DNA of 64,000 bases from a bacterium (GCA_030824575.1 JAVBXL010000020.1:28431-92430), one strand, 5' to 3'; counted from the stretch's first letter, positions 26,001 through 35,454 are shown. Made by a program: numbers and translations. Notes: generated from the sequence alone by a model not told the origin.

Positions 26001-26699
26001 ATGGGCGACTTCACTTCTATCACGACCCTGGACGGCGACGGGCAGTTCGACGCCTATGTGGCTAAACCTGAGGAGGAGGCGAGCGCGGCGATCATCGTCA
26101 TCCAGGAAATTTTCGGCGTGAACGACGGCATTCGCGCCAAATGCGATAGCTGGGCGAAGGCCGGCTATGTCGCCTATGCGCCCGACCTGTTCTGGCGGAT
26201 TGCGCCGCATGTCGAATTGGACGCCGACGTGCCGGAGGACTTTCAGACCGCAATCGGCCTGATGCAGAAGCTCAACCAGGATCAGGCCATCCGCGATATC
26301 GAGGCGACGATCAAGGCGGCGCGCGCCGCGGCGGGCGGCGGCAAGGTCGGGCTGGTCGGCTATTGCCTGGGCGGGCGGCTGGCCTTCATGAGCGCCTGCC
26401 GCACCGATGGCGATGCGTTCGTCGGCTATTATGGCGTCGGCATCGACGGCCTGCTGGGCGAACAGCATGCGATCGGCAAGCCGGTGCTGCTGCATGTGCC
26501 GACCGCCGACCATTTCGTCCTGCCCGACGCGCAGACGGCGATGCATGAAGGACTGGCCGACAACCGCCATGTCACGCTGTATGACTATGAGGGGCTGGAT
26601 CATGGCTTCGCCGCGGAAATGGGCCAGCGTCGCGACGCAGCCGGCGCGGAACTGGCGGACGGCCGCACCGCCGATTTCTTCGCCGAGCATCTCGCCTGA
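26001..26699 (+). CDS. Dienelactone hydrolase family protein
   Basis: 232-residue alpha/beta hydrolase of the dienelactone hydrolase group with a Cys nucleophile: Cys122 in GLVGYCLGGRLA, Glu36 in IVIQEIFGVN, Asp in PTADHFVL and the catalytic His in EGLDHGFA. PDLFWRIAPH is typical of bacterial homologues. The true substrate is unknown. It is followed directly by a quinone oxidoreductase gene whose ATG overlaps its stop in TGATG, so the two are co-translated. Confidence 0.92.
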   Translation: MGDFTSITTLDGDGQFDAYVAKPEEEASAAIIVIQEIFGVNDGIRAKCDSWAKAGYVAYAPDLFWRIAPHVELDADVPEDFQTAIGLMQKLNQDQAIRDIEATIKAARAAAGGGKVGLVGYCLGGRLAFMSACRTDGDAFVGYYGVGIDGLLGEQHAIGKPVLLHVPTADHFVLPDAQTAMHEGLADNRHVTLYDYEGLDHGFAAEMGQRRDAAGAELADGRTADFFAEHLA

Positions 26700-27667
26700 T
26701 GGGCGGCGCATGGCGCATGGTCGCCCGCAGCCATGGCGGGCCGGAGGTGATCGCGCGTGAGGATTTCGATCCCGGCGCGCCGGGTGAAGGTGAGCTGCTG
26801 ATCGCGCAGGATGCGGTCGGCCTCAATTTCATCGACACCTATTATCGCACCGGCCTCTATCCCGCGCCCCTGCCCACCCCCTTGGGATCGGAGGGCGCAG
26901 GCCGGGTCGCGGTGGTCGGGCCGGCCGTTACCGGCTTTGCGGTCGGCGATGTCGTAGCCTGCGCCAGCGGGCTGGGGTCTTACGCCACTCACCGGATCGT
27001 TGCGGCGGATAAGGTCGTGCGGATTCCCGATGGCGTCTCGACGCAGGACGCGGCGGCGATGATGCTCAAGGGCATGACCGCCTGCTATCTGGCCGAAGAC
27101 ACGATCGCACTCCAGGCGGGACAGGTCGCGCTGGTCCATGCCGCAGCCGGGGGCGTCGGCTCTGTCCTCGTCCCCTGGCTGCGCGACAAGGGCGTGATCG
27201 TGATCGCTCATTGCGGATCGGTGGAAAAAGCGGCGCGCGTCGAGGCGGACCACAGCCTGCACGGTTCGTTCGATGACCTGGCCGCGACCGTGCGTGACCT
27301 CACCGGCGGCCAGGGTGTGGACGTGGTCTATGATGGGGTCGGCAAGGATAGCTGGACCGCCTCACTCGCCAGCCTCAAGCGGCGCGGGCTGATGGTCAGC
27401 TATGGCAATGCATCGGGCGCTGTGCCGCCGGTCAGCCTGCTGGACCTCAGCCGGGGCGGTTCGCTCTACGTCACCCGCCCGACCCTGTTTGATTATATCG
27501 CGACGCCAGAGTCACTGGCGCATACCGCCGATCGCCTGTTTGATCGGATGCGGCGCGGCGTGGTCAAGGCGGTGATCGGCCAGCGCTTCGCCTTGGCGGA
27601 CGCGGCGGAGGCGCATCGCGCGCTGGAGGCGCGGCAGACGACCGGGGCGACGGTGCTGATCCCCTAG
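26699..27667 (+). CDS. NADPH:quinone oxidoreductase (zinc-free MDR family)
   Basis: 322-residue medium-chain reductase of the QOR type, lacking the zinc ligands of alcohol dehydrogenases. It shows VGLNFIDTYYRTGLYP near the N-terminus, GSEGAGRVAVVG, the nucleotide-binding AAAGGVGSVLVPWLRDKG and VVYDGVGKDSW. It reduces quinones or enones with NADPH by family precedent. The start overlaps the dienelactone hydrolase stop. Two hairpins (27680 and 27714) separate it from convergent terC. Confidence 0.92.
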   Translation: MGGAWRMVARSHGGPEVIAREDFDPGAPGEGELLIAQDAVGLNFIDTYYRTGLYPAPLPTPLGSEGAGRVAVVGPAVTGFAVGDVVACASGLGSYATHRIVAADKVVRIPDGVSTQDAAAMMLKGMTACYLAEDTIALQAGQVALVHAAAGGVGSVLVPWLRDKGVIVIAHCGSVEKAARVEADHSLHGSFDDLAATVRDLTGGQGVDVVYDGVGKDSWTASLASLKRRGLMVSYGNASGAVPPVSLLDLSRGGSLYVTRPTLFDYIATPESLAHTADRLFDRMRRGVVKAVIGQRFALADAAEAHRALEARQTTGATVLIP

Positions 27668-27679
27668 AGCACAAGAACA

Positions 27680-27704
27680 AGCCGTTCGCTCGAAACGAAC
27701 GGCT
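27680..27704. terminator. Hairpin downstream of the quinone oxidoreductase
   Basis: AGCCGTTCG (27680-27688) and CGAACGGCT (27696-27704) form a perfect 9-bp stem with a 7-base loop, 12 bases after the stop codon. It lacks its own T-tract but precedes the stronger terminator at 27714. Confidence 0.6.
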
Positions 27705-27713
27705 ATTGTGTAG

Positions 27714-27755
27714 AAAAAAAAGGGGCCGAACCTGTCCGGTTCCGCCCCTTTTTTT
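27714..27755. terminator. Bidirectional intrinsic terminator
   Basis: Eight A, stem GGGGCCGAACC / GGTTCCGCCCC (one C-C mismatch), then seven T. It can end transcripts from both the quinone oxidoreductase (plus) and terC (minus), which converge here. Confidence 0.93.
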
Positions 27756-27769
27756 GCGCGTCAGGCCGG

Positions 27770-28492
27770 TCAGCCGAACAGCGTCAATATCCCGACCTGA
27801 TGGTCGACAAAGCCTTCATAGATCATTTTTACCGCGACATAGACGATGACCGCGAGGCCGATATAGGCGATCCAGCGGAACCGCTCGATATATTTGGCGA
27901 TGATGTTGGCGGCGATGCCCATCAGCGCGACCGACAGGATCAGCCCGATGATGAGAATGCCCGGATGATCCTTCGCGGCACCCGCGACGGCCAGAACATT
28001 GTCCAGGCTCATGCTGACATCGGCAACGGCGACGGCCCAGGCAGCGGCGGCGAAGCTCTTGGCCGGGCGCAGGCCCGACACATCGTCGTCGCTGGTGTCG
28101 CCCGGCGTGTCCCCGCCCCGCTTGGGGTGCAATTCGCGCCACATCTTGAAACTGACCCACAGCAGCAGCAGGCCGCCCGCCAGGATCAGGCCGACAATCT
28201 GCATCAACTGGCTGACCACCAGCGCAAAAGCGATGCGCAGGACCAGCGCGGCGATGATGCCGATCAGGATCACCTTCTGACGCTGGGCGGCCGGAAGCCC
28301 CGCCGCCAGCGCGCCGACGACGATCGCATTGTCGCCGGCCAGAAGAATGTCGATCATCAGCACCTGGCCAAAGGCGGCCAGCGCGCTGGGCGATGTTATA
28401 TTGCTGAAATCATTGACGATGTGCTGCCAGATATCGGCAGGAGAGCCGAGGCCCTGGGCCGCGGCGGCGGCGGTGGCGAGGAGGTCGATCAT
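27770..28492 (-). CDS. TerC family integral membrane protein
   Basis: 240-residue membrane protein with about seven hydrophobic helices and the two family signatures, VLMIDILLAGDNAIVVGALA (about 45-64) and ADVSMSLDNVLAVAGAA (about 158-174). The acidic residues in these probably bind metal. TerC/YjbE-type proteins are linked to manganese export and metal loading of exported enzymes. A polar cytoplasmic loop is rich in Asp (GDTPGDTSDDD). No Mn riboswitch was visible upstream. Confidence 0.9.
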   Translation of the reverse strand: MIDLLATAAAAAQGLGSPADIWQHIVNDFSNITSPSALAAFGQVLMIDILLAGDNAIVVGALAAGLPAAQRQKVILIGIIAALVLRIAFALVVSQLMQIVGLILAGGLLLLWVSFKMWRELHPKRGGDTPGDTSDDDVSGLRPAKSFAAAAWAVAVADVSMSLDNVLAVAGAAKDHPGILIIGLILSVALMGIAANIIAKYIERFRWIAYIGLAVIVYVAVKMIYEGFVDHQVGILTLFG

Positions 28493-28530
28493 GGCGGCCT
28501 GCTAACATCCCTGTCTGTAGGAAAGGAGAA

Positions 28531-28556
28531 AGCCGGACCATATACATGGCCCGGCT
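28531..28556 (-). terminator. Terminator-like hairpin downstream of rho
   Basis: AGCCGGACC / GGCCCGGCT form a 9-bp stem with one mismatch and an 8-base loop, 55 bases past the rho stop. On the minus strand it is followed by TTTCTCC, so termination would be modest. Confidence 0.5.
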
Positions 28557-28611
28557 CTCCCGGCAAAATTTATGATGGATCTGCGCGCGACCGGAAGGAT
28601 CGCGGCACCCC

Positions 28612-29868
28612 TTACTGGTTCATCGAATCGAAGAAATCTTCGTTGGTCTTGCTGTCCTTCATCTTGTCCAGCAGGAACTCCATGGCGTCGATCGTGCCCA
28701 TCTGCATCAGGATGCGGCGCAGCACCCACATCTTGCTGAGCTTGGCCTTGTCGACCAGCAACTCTTCCTTGCGGGTGCCGGACTTGCCGACATCCAGCGC
28801 CGGGAAGATGCGCTTGTCGGCGACCTTGCGGTCCAGCACGATTTCCGAATTGCCGGTGCCCTTGAACTCTTCGAAGATAACTTCGTCCATCCGGCTGCCC
28901 GTGTCGATCAGCGCGGTGGCGATGATGGAGAGCGAACCGCCCTCCTCGATGTTACGCGCCGCGCCGAAAAAGCGCTTGGGCCGTTGGAGCGCATTGGCGT
29001 CCACGCCGCCGGTCAGCACCTTCCCCGAAGACGGGACGACGGTGTTGTAGGCGCGGCCAAGGCGGGTGATCGAATCGAGCAGGATGACGACATCCTTCTT
29101 ATGCTCGACCAGCCGCTTGGCCTTTTCGATCACCATTTCGGCGACTGCGACGTGGCGGGTGGCAGGCTCGTCGAAGGTGGAGGAGACGACCTCGCCCTTC
29201 ACGCTGCGCTGCATGTCGGTGACTTCTTCCGGCCGCTCGTCGATCAGCAGCACGATCAGGAAGACTTCGGGATGGTTGTCGGTGATGGCCTTGGCCATAT
29301 TCTGTAGCATCACCGTCTTGCCGACGCGGGGCGGCGCGACGATCAGCGTGCGCTGGCCCTTGCCCTGCGGCGATACGATGTCGATGACGCGGGCCGACTT
29401 GTCCTTCTGGGTGGGGTCGTAGGGGTCGAGCGTCAGCTTGGACTCGGGATAGAGCGGCGTCAGATTGTCGAAGTTCACGCGATGGCGGACCACATCGGGA
29501 TCGTCGAAATTGACGGTATTGAGCTTCACCAGCGCGAAATAGCGCTCGCCATCCTTGGGCGCGCGGATTTCGCCATCAACCGTGTCGCCGGTGCGCAGGC
29601 CAAAGCGGCGGACCTGGTTGGGCGAGACATAGATGTCGTCGGGACCGGCCAGGAAGTTCGCTTCCGGGCTGCGCAGAAAGCCGAAGCCGTCGGGTAGCAC
29701 CTCGATCGTGCCCTCGCCCATGATCTGTTCGCCATTTTCCGCCTCGGCCTTCAGGATCGCAAACATCAGATCCTGCTTGCGCAGCGTCGATGCGCTTTCG
29801 ACGCCCAACTCTTCGGCCATGGTGACCAAATCTGCGGGCGCTGTTTTTTTAAGATCCTTGAGATGCAT
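28612..29868 (-). CDS. rho: Transcription termination factor Rho
   Basis: Hexameric RNA helicase that ends transcription at C-rich unstructured RNA. 418 residues, standard length: N-terminal [20 protein letters not shown], primary RNA-binding cold-shock fold with [20 protein letters not shown], Walker [12 protein letters not shown] (about 178), Walker [19 protein letters not shown] and R-loop/Q-loop residues around [20 protein letters not shown] and [12 protein letters not shown]. No insertion domain. A long leader (29869 onward) separates it from the divergent retropepsin gene, and rho leaders are commonly autoregulated. Confidence 0.97.
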   Translation of the reverse strand: MHLKDLKKTAPADLVTMAEELGVESASTLRKQDLMFAILKAEAENGEQIMGEGTIEVLPDGFGFLRSPEANFLAGPDDIYVSPNQVRRFGLRTGDTVDGEIRAPKDGERYFALVKLNTVNFDDPDVVRHRVNFDNLTPLYPESKLTLDPYDPTQKDKSARVIDIVSPQGKGQRTLIVAPPRVGKTVMLQNMAKAITDNHPEVFLIVLLIDERPEEVTDMQRSVKGEVVSSTFDEPATRHVAVAEMVIEKAKRLVEHKKDVVILLDSITRLGRAYNTVVPSSGKVLTGGVDANALQRPKRFFGAARNIEEGGSLSIIATALIDTGSRMDEVIFEEFKGTGNSEIVLDRKVADKRIFPALDVGKSGTRKEELLVDKAKLSKMWVLRRILMQMGTIDAMEFLLDKMKDSKTNEDFFDSMNQ

Positions 29869-30084
29869 TGCGAATCGGTCCGATGGCGAGAGGGTGAAAT
29901 AGGGCAGAAAAAGGAAGGATTGCGAACCAGGCAGGACGCCGGTCGAGTCCCGCTCTGAATGGACGGGAGATATAATTTGGCGTGTAGCGATCCGCCCATG
30001 GGCAAGTCAAGGCATGACAGCAAGCCGCAGCGGCGGAAAATCGCCTTTTCACCGCAATCTGCGCCGGGCGGTGGCGCTGGTGCG

Positions 30085-30102
30085 ACCATGGCCTTCCATG
30101 GT
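30085..30102. promoter_or_regulatory. Palindrome upstream of the retropepsin gene
   Basis: ACCATGG CCTT CCATGGT, a perfect 7-bp inverted repeat ending 32 bases before the retropepsin ATG, in the 266-base divergent region with rho. It could be an operator or a short leader hairpin. The rest of this region shows nothing I can name. Confidence 0.35.
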
Positions 30103-30134
30103 ATAAGCGCCGCATAAAATGGAAGGATGAGGAT

Positions 30135-31127
30135 ATGGGACGGCTCCCTCTCTGCGTGAGGGCGTTGCTGGGGTTTGCACTGGCGATCGGTGGTCCTGCC
30201 CTTGCGGCCCAGGATGCACCGCTGCCTGCCCCTTCGATCCTCGATCCCGACGTACCGCCGGCGGTGGTTCAAACCGGTCCCGCGCTGGACGAGCGGGTGA
30301 CCATCCCGATCTCGATCGACGGCAAGGGGCCGTGGAACTTCATCATCGATACTGGATCACAGCGTACTGTCATCGCGCGCGACCTGGCCCAGAAACTGGC
30401 GCTGTCGCCGCGTGCCAATGTCACGATCATCAGCATGACTGGCCGGTCCGAAGCCGGAACGGTCGCGGTGCCGCGGCTGGGCTTCGGCGGCGGGACGATC
30501 GACGATATCGAAGCGCCAGTGCTGGAGGGCGTGGATCTGGGCGCGCCGGGTCTGCTGGGGCTGGACAGCCTGCACGGTAAGCGGCTGACACTGAATTTCC
30601 GCACCGGGCGGATGGAAATCGGCAGCAGCAACCCGCGCCGCCGCCTGTCGGCCGATCCCGATACCATCGTGGTCGAGGCGCGGCGCAAGCGTGGCCAGCT
30701 GATCCTGCTCGATTCCGACGTCAACGGCATGCGGGTCAACGTCATGCTCGATACCGGCACTAATTTCAGCATCGGCAACATCGCGCTGCGCGACAAGCTG
30801 GTGGCGAAGAAGCGCGCCCCGGCGATGCTGACGGCGGCGCTGACCAGCGTCACCGGCGGCACGCTGACGGGACAGGTCGGACGGATCAAGTCGGTGCGCA
30901 TGGGGCGCGTCAACCTGACCGAGGTGCCGGTGCTGTTCGCCGACGCCAGCCCCTTTGCCGAACTGGGGATGCAGGACAAGCCGGCGCTGTTGCTTGGCAT
31001 CAGCGCGCTACGGATTTTCGACCGGGTGGCGATCGATTTCGGCCGGGGGAGGGTCGACTTCCTGCTGCCCGACGGCAGCGCGCTGGAAAAGACCCACTTC
31101 GCCGCGAATGACGAGGTGAAGGGTTAG
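30135..31127 (+). CDS. Exported retropepsin-like aspartic protease with two DTG domains
   Basis: 330-residue protein with a signal peptide (cleavage about AALAA, residue 25). There are two tandem retropepsin-like halves: FIIDTGSQRT (Asp72) and VMLDTGTNFS (Asp206), each followed by a hydrophobic-Gly strand (LLGLDSL; LLLGISALRIF). Retroviral proteases dimerise to pair two DTG motifs. Here one chain carries both, so it may act as an intramolecular pseudo-dimer in the periplasm (inference). Substrate unknown. It converges on the PBP1A gene with a 5-base gap. Confidence 0.85.
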   Translation: MGRLPLCVRALLGFALAIGGPALAAQDAPLPAPSILDPDVPPAVVQTGPALDERVTIPISIDGKGPWNFIIDTGSQRTVIARDLAQKLALSPRANVTIISMTGRSEAGTVAVPRLGFGGGTIDDIEAPVLEGVDLGAPGLLGLDSLHGKRLTLNFRTGRMEIGSSNPRRRLSADPDTIVVEARRKRGQLILLDSDVNGMRVNVMLDTGTNFSIGNIALRDKLVAKKRAPAMLTAALTSVTGGTLTGQVGRIKSVRMGRVNLTEVPVLFADASPFAELGMQDKPALLLGISALRIFDRVAIDFGRGRVDFLLPDGSALEKTHFAANDEVKG

Positions 31128-31132
31128 GGCGA

Positions 31133-33256
31133 CTAAGGATTGGGCGTCGGCCTCTGCTGACGCTGGCGGTCGCGGCCCAGCACATTGTCGATCCATTGCT
31201 GGTCGATGCGCGGCGGTTGTGGCCGGTCCTGCTGGGGCCGGTCTTCGGGATCGACTTCCATCTGCGGATCGTCGCTGTCAGGGTCCGAAGACCGCACGCG
31301 GGGGCGTTCGATCGGCAGGCCGTTTTCGTCGACCAGCATGCCGCCGCCCGTGCCGCCATCCACGCCCCCACCCATCCCATTGTCGGGGCTGCCATAATAG
31401 GCCTCGTCGTCCGGCTCCAGCTGCCATTCGGGCAATGTCACTTGGGTTTCGAACTGCTCCACCGGGCGCTTGGACACGGCCACCTTCATATAATCGGCGA
31501 AGGCATGGGCCGGCGCACGGCCGCCTTGCAGGCCACCCACGGACTTGGCGTCGTCGCGGCCCATCCACACACCGGTCGTGATGCCGCTGGAAAAGCCCAG
31601 AAAATAGCCATCCTTGTTGCTGGTCGTGGTGCCGGTCTTGCCCGCCACCGGGCGGCCGATCTGCGCGGCCTTGCCGGTGCCGGTGCTGACCGCGGTCTGC
31701 ATCAGGTCGGTCATGCCGGCGGCGACCCAGGGGGCTACCAGCACGCGGCTGGTGTCGTCCTGATGGCTGTAGAGCAACCGGCCGTCGGCGGTCGTGACCT
31801 TGGTGATACCATAGGGCGTAACCGCAATGCCCTTGCGTGCGATCGAAGCGGCGGCGCGGGTCATGTCGATCAGGCGGACGTCCGACGTGCCCAGCACCAT
31901 CGAAGGGTGGGTATTGACCGGGGTCGTCACGCCAAAGCGGCGCGCCATGTCGGCGACGGTCGGGAAACCGACCTCCACGCCCAGCTTCGCCGCGACCGTG
32001 TTGATCGAATAGGCGAAGGCGGTACGAATATCGATGTCGCCGGAAAAACGCCCCGAACTGTTACGCGGCGACCAGCCGTTGATCGTCACCGGCTCGTCGG
32101 TCACGCCGGTATCGGGCGTGTAGCCCGACTCCAGCGCCGCCATATAGACGAAGATCTTCCAGGCCGATCCAGGCTGGCGCGTTGCGGTGGTGGCGCGGTT
32201 GTAATTGGACGTCACATAATCCAGCCCGCCGACCATCGCGCGCACCGCCCCGTCGCGGTCCAGGCTGACCAGCGCGCCCTGCGTCCCCGACGGCACATTG
32301 GCCTGGATCGCCGCAGTCGCCGCTTTCTGCATGCCAAGGTCGATGGTGGTATAGACCTCCAGCGGCTCGTTGGGCTCGTCGATCAGCAGGTCGAGCTGGG
32401 GCAGCGCCCAGTCGGTGAAATAGCGCACGCTGTTCTGCGGCGCTTCGGGGGCCAGCTTGACGCTCTGGATATCGGCATCCGCCCGCTGCGAGGCGGAAAT
32501 CACGCCATTTTCCTGCATCAGGTCCAGCACCACCCCGGCGCGGCCGATTGCCGCGTCCGCGTCGGCGGTGGGGGAATAGCTGGACGGGGCTTTGACCAGC
32601 CCGGCGACGATCGCGGCTTCGGGCAGGCTGAGCGCTACAGCGGGATGGCCGAAAAATTTGCGACTGGCCGCGTCGATGCCATAGGCGCCGCCGCCGAAAT
32701 AGACTTTGTTGAGGTAGAGTTCGAGGATCTGCCGCTTGGAGAATTTCCGCTCCAGCGCCAGCGCCAGCACCATTTCGCGGATCTTGCGGCCGAAACTATA
32801 GCTGTTGTTGAGGAAGATGTTGCGCGTCACCTGCTGGGTGATGGTCGATGCGCCCTGCAAGCGCCTGCCCTTGCCGCGATTTTCGATCGCGACCCAGGCG
32901 GCGCGCGCCATGCCGATCGGATCGACGCCGGGATGCAGGTAAAAACGTTTGTCCTCGGTCGATACCATGGCATCGACCATGACCTGCGGAATCTGGTCAT
33001 AGGCCATCCATTGGCCAAAGCTTGGCCCCAAGGACACGATCACGCTGCCGTCGGCGGCATGAACGCGGATCATCTGGCCATTGGGGGAGGATTTCAGGCT
33101 GTCATAACTGGGCAGCGACTGCATCGCGATCACCACCGCGATCACCACGGCCAGCAGGCCCGCCACCGCCGTCGCGAGGCCGATCTTCAGCCCGCGCAGC
33201 ATCCATGTCTTCGCGCGGCCACGCGGCGCGCCCTTGCTCTTGCCTGATCCTGCCAT
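31133..33256 (-). CDS. PBP1A-type bifunctional penicillin-binding protein
   Basis: Peptidoglycan synthase of 707 residues with a cytoplasmic head, one membrane helix (about 23-45), glycosyltransferase family 51 domain (catalytic Glu101 in STEDKRFYLHPGVD; QGASTITQQVTRN; ERKFSKRQILELYLNKVYFG) and a penicillin-binding transpeptidase domain. In the latter, SAWK (Ser about 364), SIN and KTGTT (about 540) are intact. The C-terminal tail is Gly- then Asp/Pro/Gln/Arg-rich and probably disordered. It is shorter than E. coli PBP1a and lacks the large inserted domain. Confidence 0.95.
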   Translation of the reverse strand: MAGSGKSKGAPRGRAKTWMLRGLKIGLATAVAGLLAVVIAVVIAMQSLPSYDSLKSSPNGQMIRVHAADGSVIVSLGPSFGQWMAYDQIPQVMVDAMVSTEDKRFYLHPGVDPIGMARAAWVAIENRGKGRRLQGASTITQQVTRNIFLNNSYSFGRKIREMVLALALERKFSKRQILELYLNKVYFGGGAYGIDAASRKFFGHPAVALSLPEAAIVAGLVKAPSSYSPTADADAAIGRAGVVLDLMQENGVISASQRADADIQSVKLAPEAPQNSVRYFTDWALPQLDLLIDEPNEPLEVYTTIDLGMQKAATAAIQANVPSGTQGALVSLDRDGAVRAMVGGLDYVTSNYNRATTATRQPGSAWKIFVYMAALESGYTPDTGVTDEPVTINGWSPRNSSGRFSGDIDIRTAFAYSINTVAAKLGVEVGFPTVADMARRFGVTTPVNTHPSMVLGTSDVRLIDMTRAAASIARKGIAVTPYGITKVTTADGRLLYSHQDDTSRVLVAPWVAAGMTDLMQTAVSTGTGKAAQIGRPVAGKTGTTTSNKDGYFLGFSSGITTGVWMGRDDAKSVGGLQGGRAPAHAFADYMKVAVSKRPVEQFETQVTLPEWQLEPDDEAYYGSPDNGMGGGVDGGTGGGMLVDENGLPIERPRVRSSDPDSDDPQMEVDPEDRPQQDRPQPPRIDQQWIDNVLGRDRQRQQRPTPNP

Positions 33257-33381
33257 CTGTGCCGCCCCGGATACGCGCTAATCCCGGCCCCTGCCAGCGC
33301 AAATCATGCGCCCGGCGTGGAAAAAGACCGTCGCGCCTTCCATGGGGATCGGCGCTTTACCGGGGATGAATAAGAGAAACC

Positions 33382-33455
33382 CCGTTCGCTTCGAGCGAAG
33401 TCGAGAAGCGTCTAACGCCGCGCTCGTGTTTCTCGAATTCGTTCAAAACGAACGG
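33382..33455. repeat. Extragenic palindrome, variant of family 1
   Basis: Left arm CCGTTCGCTTCGAGCGAAGT then CGAGAAGC; the right arm reverse-complements to CCGTTCGTTTTGAACGAATT then CGAGAAAC. Same ends as the family-1 REP (CCGTTCG...TCGA) with a different middle. It lies between msrB and the PBP gene, 12 bases past the msrB stop. Confidence 0.75.
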
Positions 33456-33466
33456 AGTAAAGGGGC

Positions 33467-33871
33467 TTACGCCTCGTCGTCGCGCGGCTTGAAGTCCAGG
33501 CTGGCGCTGTTCATGCAATAACGTAGCCCATTGACGCCGGGACCATCGGGGAAGACATGGCCCAAATGCCCTTCGCAGGTGGCGCAGCGGACTTCGGTGC
33601 GCACCATGCCATGGCTTGCGTCACGAATTTCCTCGACCGCGTCGCTATCGACCGGTGCGGTGAAGCTGGGCCAGCCAGACCCGCTGTCATATTTCTCGCC
33701 CGCGTCGAACAATTCCGCGCCGCAACCGGCGCAATAATAGACGCCGTCGGCCTTGTTGCCGTTATAGGGACCGGTAAAGGCCCGCTCCGTGCCCGCTTCG
33801 CGCAGCACATGATATTGTTCGGGGGAAAGGCGGTTGCGCCATTCGGCGTCGCTCAGGTTCAGCTTGTCCAT
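33467..33871 (-). CDS. msrB: Peptide-methionine (R)-S-oxide reductase MsrB
   Basis: Repairs oxidised methionine (R form) in proteins. 134 residues with two zinc-binding pairs, Cys47-x2-Cys50 and Cys96-x2-Cys99, the SGSGWPSF block and the catalytic Cys119 in [14 protein letters not shown] true cysteine, not selenocysteine, is encoded. No signal peptide, so cytosolic. It follows holA on the minus strand after about 31 bases and is probably the last gene of that unit; no terminator T-tract is seen, only a repeat. Confidence 0.95.
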   Translation of the reverse strand: MDKLNLSDAEWRNRLSPEQYHVLREAGTERAFTGPYNGNKADGVYYCAGCGAELFDAGEKYDSGSGWPSFTAPVDSDAVEEIRDASHGMVRTEVRCATCEGHLGHVFPDGPGVNGLRYCMNSASLDFKPRDDEA

Positions 33872-33902
33872 GACCGCAATATGGCCTTGCCGGACATAGG
33901 GT

Positions 33903-34943
33903 TCAAGTCCGCTCGCGCGCCGCCTGCCGCGCGATCGTCAGCAATTCGTGGCGGACCATCAGGTCGCCCAGCCCCCGGCCCGACCGGGTCGCGCGCTCCG
34001 CTTCTAGCAGGCGTTGGAGCACGCGAGCGATGCCCGGCGCATCCCATTGCCGCACCTGGCGCGACACCAGCCCCTTTTCCTTCCAGAACACCGCCTTGCC
34101 CGCCGCCTCGACCGCGCCGTCCAGCCGGCCGCTCGCGTCGAAATCCGTGCGGATATTGGCGATCAGCATCGCCCGGTTGAGCAGAGGGCGAATGACCGAG
34201 GCCATGGCCGTGCCGGTTTCGTTCAGGCTGGTCAGTTCCCGGTGCATGGCTTTGAGGTCGCCACCCAGCACGGCGTTGACCAGCGGGCCGACCTCCGTAT
34301 CAGGATTATCGGCCGACAACGCATCGAGCGCTTCGGCCGTCGCCTCGCGCGGGCGGTCAGGGGCGGCGTCAAGATAGAGGATCAGCTTTTCGATCTCACC
34401 GGTCATCAGCGCGCGGTCGCCATTGGCCAGGTCGACGATGCGGCGGGCAAGGTCGGAGGGCAGGCGCAGCCCGCCGTCGCGCGCGATGCCGACGGCGATC
34501 TGTTCCGATTCGCGCGCATCGGGCTGGTAGGATATGCACGCCATCACCGCCTTGTGATCCAGCGCCAGCTTGACCAGCTTCGACGTCGCTTTCAGCGCGC
34601 CTGCGACAGCGATCACCGGGTTGCCGGCGGCCTGCGCCTCCAGCAGGGCGGTCAGCGCCGGCACCGATTCCTCGCCCATGCCGCTGACCCGAATCCAGCG
34701 CTTGTCGCCGAACATGGAAAAGGACGCCGCTTCATCGGACAGCCGGGCGGGATCGTCCTTCAATGTCGCCCCGTCCAGGTCGATGCGTTCGGCCTGCGGT
34801 CCCATGGCGCGCTCCAGCCGCTTCGCCAGCGACTGGCTGCCCGCTTCGTCCGGGCCGTAGAGCAGGAAGAAGCGGATATCGGCCGAGGCGCCCTGACCCG
34901 GCGCGTCGAGCGCCCGTTCGATCTGGCCGCGATTGGCCTTCAA
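33903..34943 (-). CDS. holA: DNA polymerase III delta subunit
   Basis: Clamp-loader delta subunit that opens the sliding clamp. 346 residues with the N-terminal RecA-like lid [20 protein letters not shown] (a degenerate P-loop, normal for delta), the [20 protein letters not shown] segment, [18 protein letters not shown] and a helical C-terminal collar domain ending RQAARERT. The start overlaps the lptE stop by four bases. The order leuS-lptE-holA is common in alphaproteobacteria and supports the call. Confidence 0.94.
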   Translation of the reverse strand: MKANRGQIERALDAPGQGASADIRFFLLYGPDEAGSQSLAKRLERAMGPQAERIDLDGATLKDDPARLSDEAASFSMFGDKRWIRVSGMGEESVPALTALLEAQAAGNPVIAVAGALKATSKLVKLALDHKAVMACISYQPDARESEQIAVGIARDGGLRLPSDLARRIVDLANGDRALMTGEIEKLILYLDAAPDRPREATAEALDALSADNPDTEVGPLVNAVLGGDLKAMHRELTSLNETGTAMASVIRPLLNRAMLIANIRTDFDASGRLDGAVEAAGKAVFWKEKGLVSRQVRQWDAPGIARVLQRLLEAERATRSGRGLGDLMVRHELLTIARQAARERT

Positions 34944-35440
34944 GGATTGGCGGCCTTGCGCGAATAAAGCGCCAGCCGGGTGACGATCTGGTCCGCCACC
35001 GTCTGCGACAGCCGTTCCAGCGCCGTGTCTTCGGCCGCGATCGTGGCATATTCGCTCGACGTCACGTCGATGCCCGCGTCCGATCCGGCGGTATCGTCCA
35101 GCAATTGCGCGCCGGTGGTTTCATCAACGAGTTGATACCGGGCACGTAAAGTGCGGCGCTCGCGCGTGATCGCGGCGTCGGATCGCAGGCCAAAGCCGCT
35201 GATGTCGTCGTCCAGCTTCACCACCAGCTTGTAGCGCGGGCCGCTGCCGCTGCGCATCGCCGACAGCCGGTCGTTGAGCGCATTGCGCACCAGCCAGCCG
35301 CCCTTGCCCTCAATCGGTTCGACCGTGACATTGCCCAGCGCCTGCGCCACCGGGCCCTGCCCGCCCCCGCCATAGACCGGGCGCAGACCGCAAGCGGTGA
35401 GGGAGGCAAGGGCGATCAAGAGCAGTGGCCAAGGCTTCAT
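34940..35440 (-). CDS. lptE: LPS-assembly lipoprotein LptE
   Basis: Outer-membrane lipoprotein that plugs the LptD barrel and helps insert lipopolysaccharide. 166 residues; lipobox LASLTACG near residue 17, then GLRPVYGGGG, the typical LptE start of the mature chain. RYKLVVKLDDDISGFGLRSD and RRTLRARYQLVD form the beta-sheet, and a C-terminal helix includes ALERLSQTVADQIVTRLALY. Start chosen at 35440, which has GGAGG five bases upstream; a Met four codons earlier is less likely. Four-base overlap with holA. Confidence 0.9.
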   Translation of the reverse strand: MKPWPLLLIALASLTACGLRPVYGGGGQGPVAQALGNVTVEPIEGKGGWLVRNALNDRLSAMRSGSGPRYKLVVKLDDDISGFGLRSDAAITRERRTLRARYQLVDETTGAQLLDDTAGSDAGIDVTSSEYATIAAEDTALERLSQTVADQIVTRLALYSRKAANP

Positions 35441-35454
35441 GCGAACCTCCATAA

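Noticed and set aside
28493..28611. Manganese (yybP-ykoY) riboswitch upstream of terC
   Set aside because: I saw no paired conserved loops of that riboswitch; only a hairpin that fits as a rho terminator.
31196..33247. Long plus-strand open frame opposite the PBP1A gene (683 codons)
   Set aside because: It is the antisense shadow of a strongly conserved gene, as happens in GC-rich DNA, and encodes a His/Arg/Gly-rich nonsense protein with no domain.
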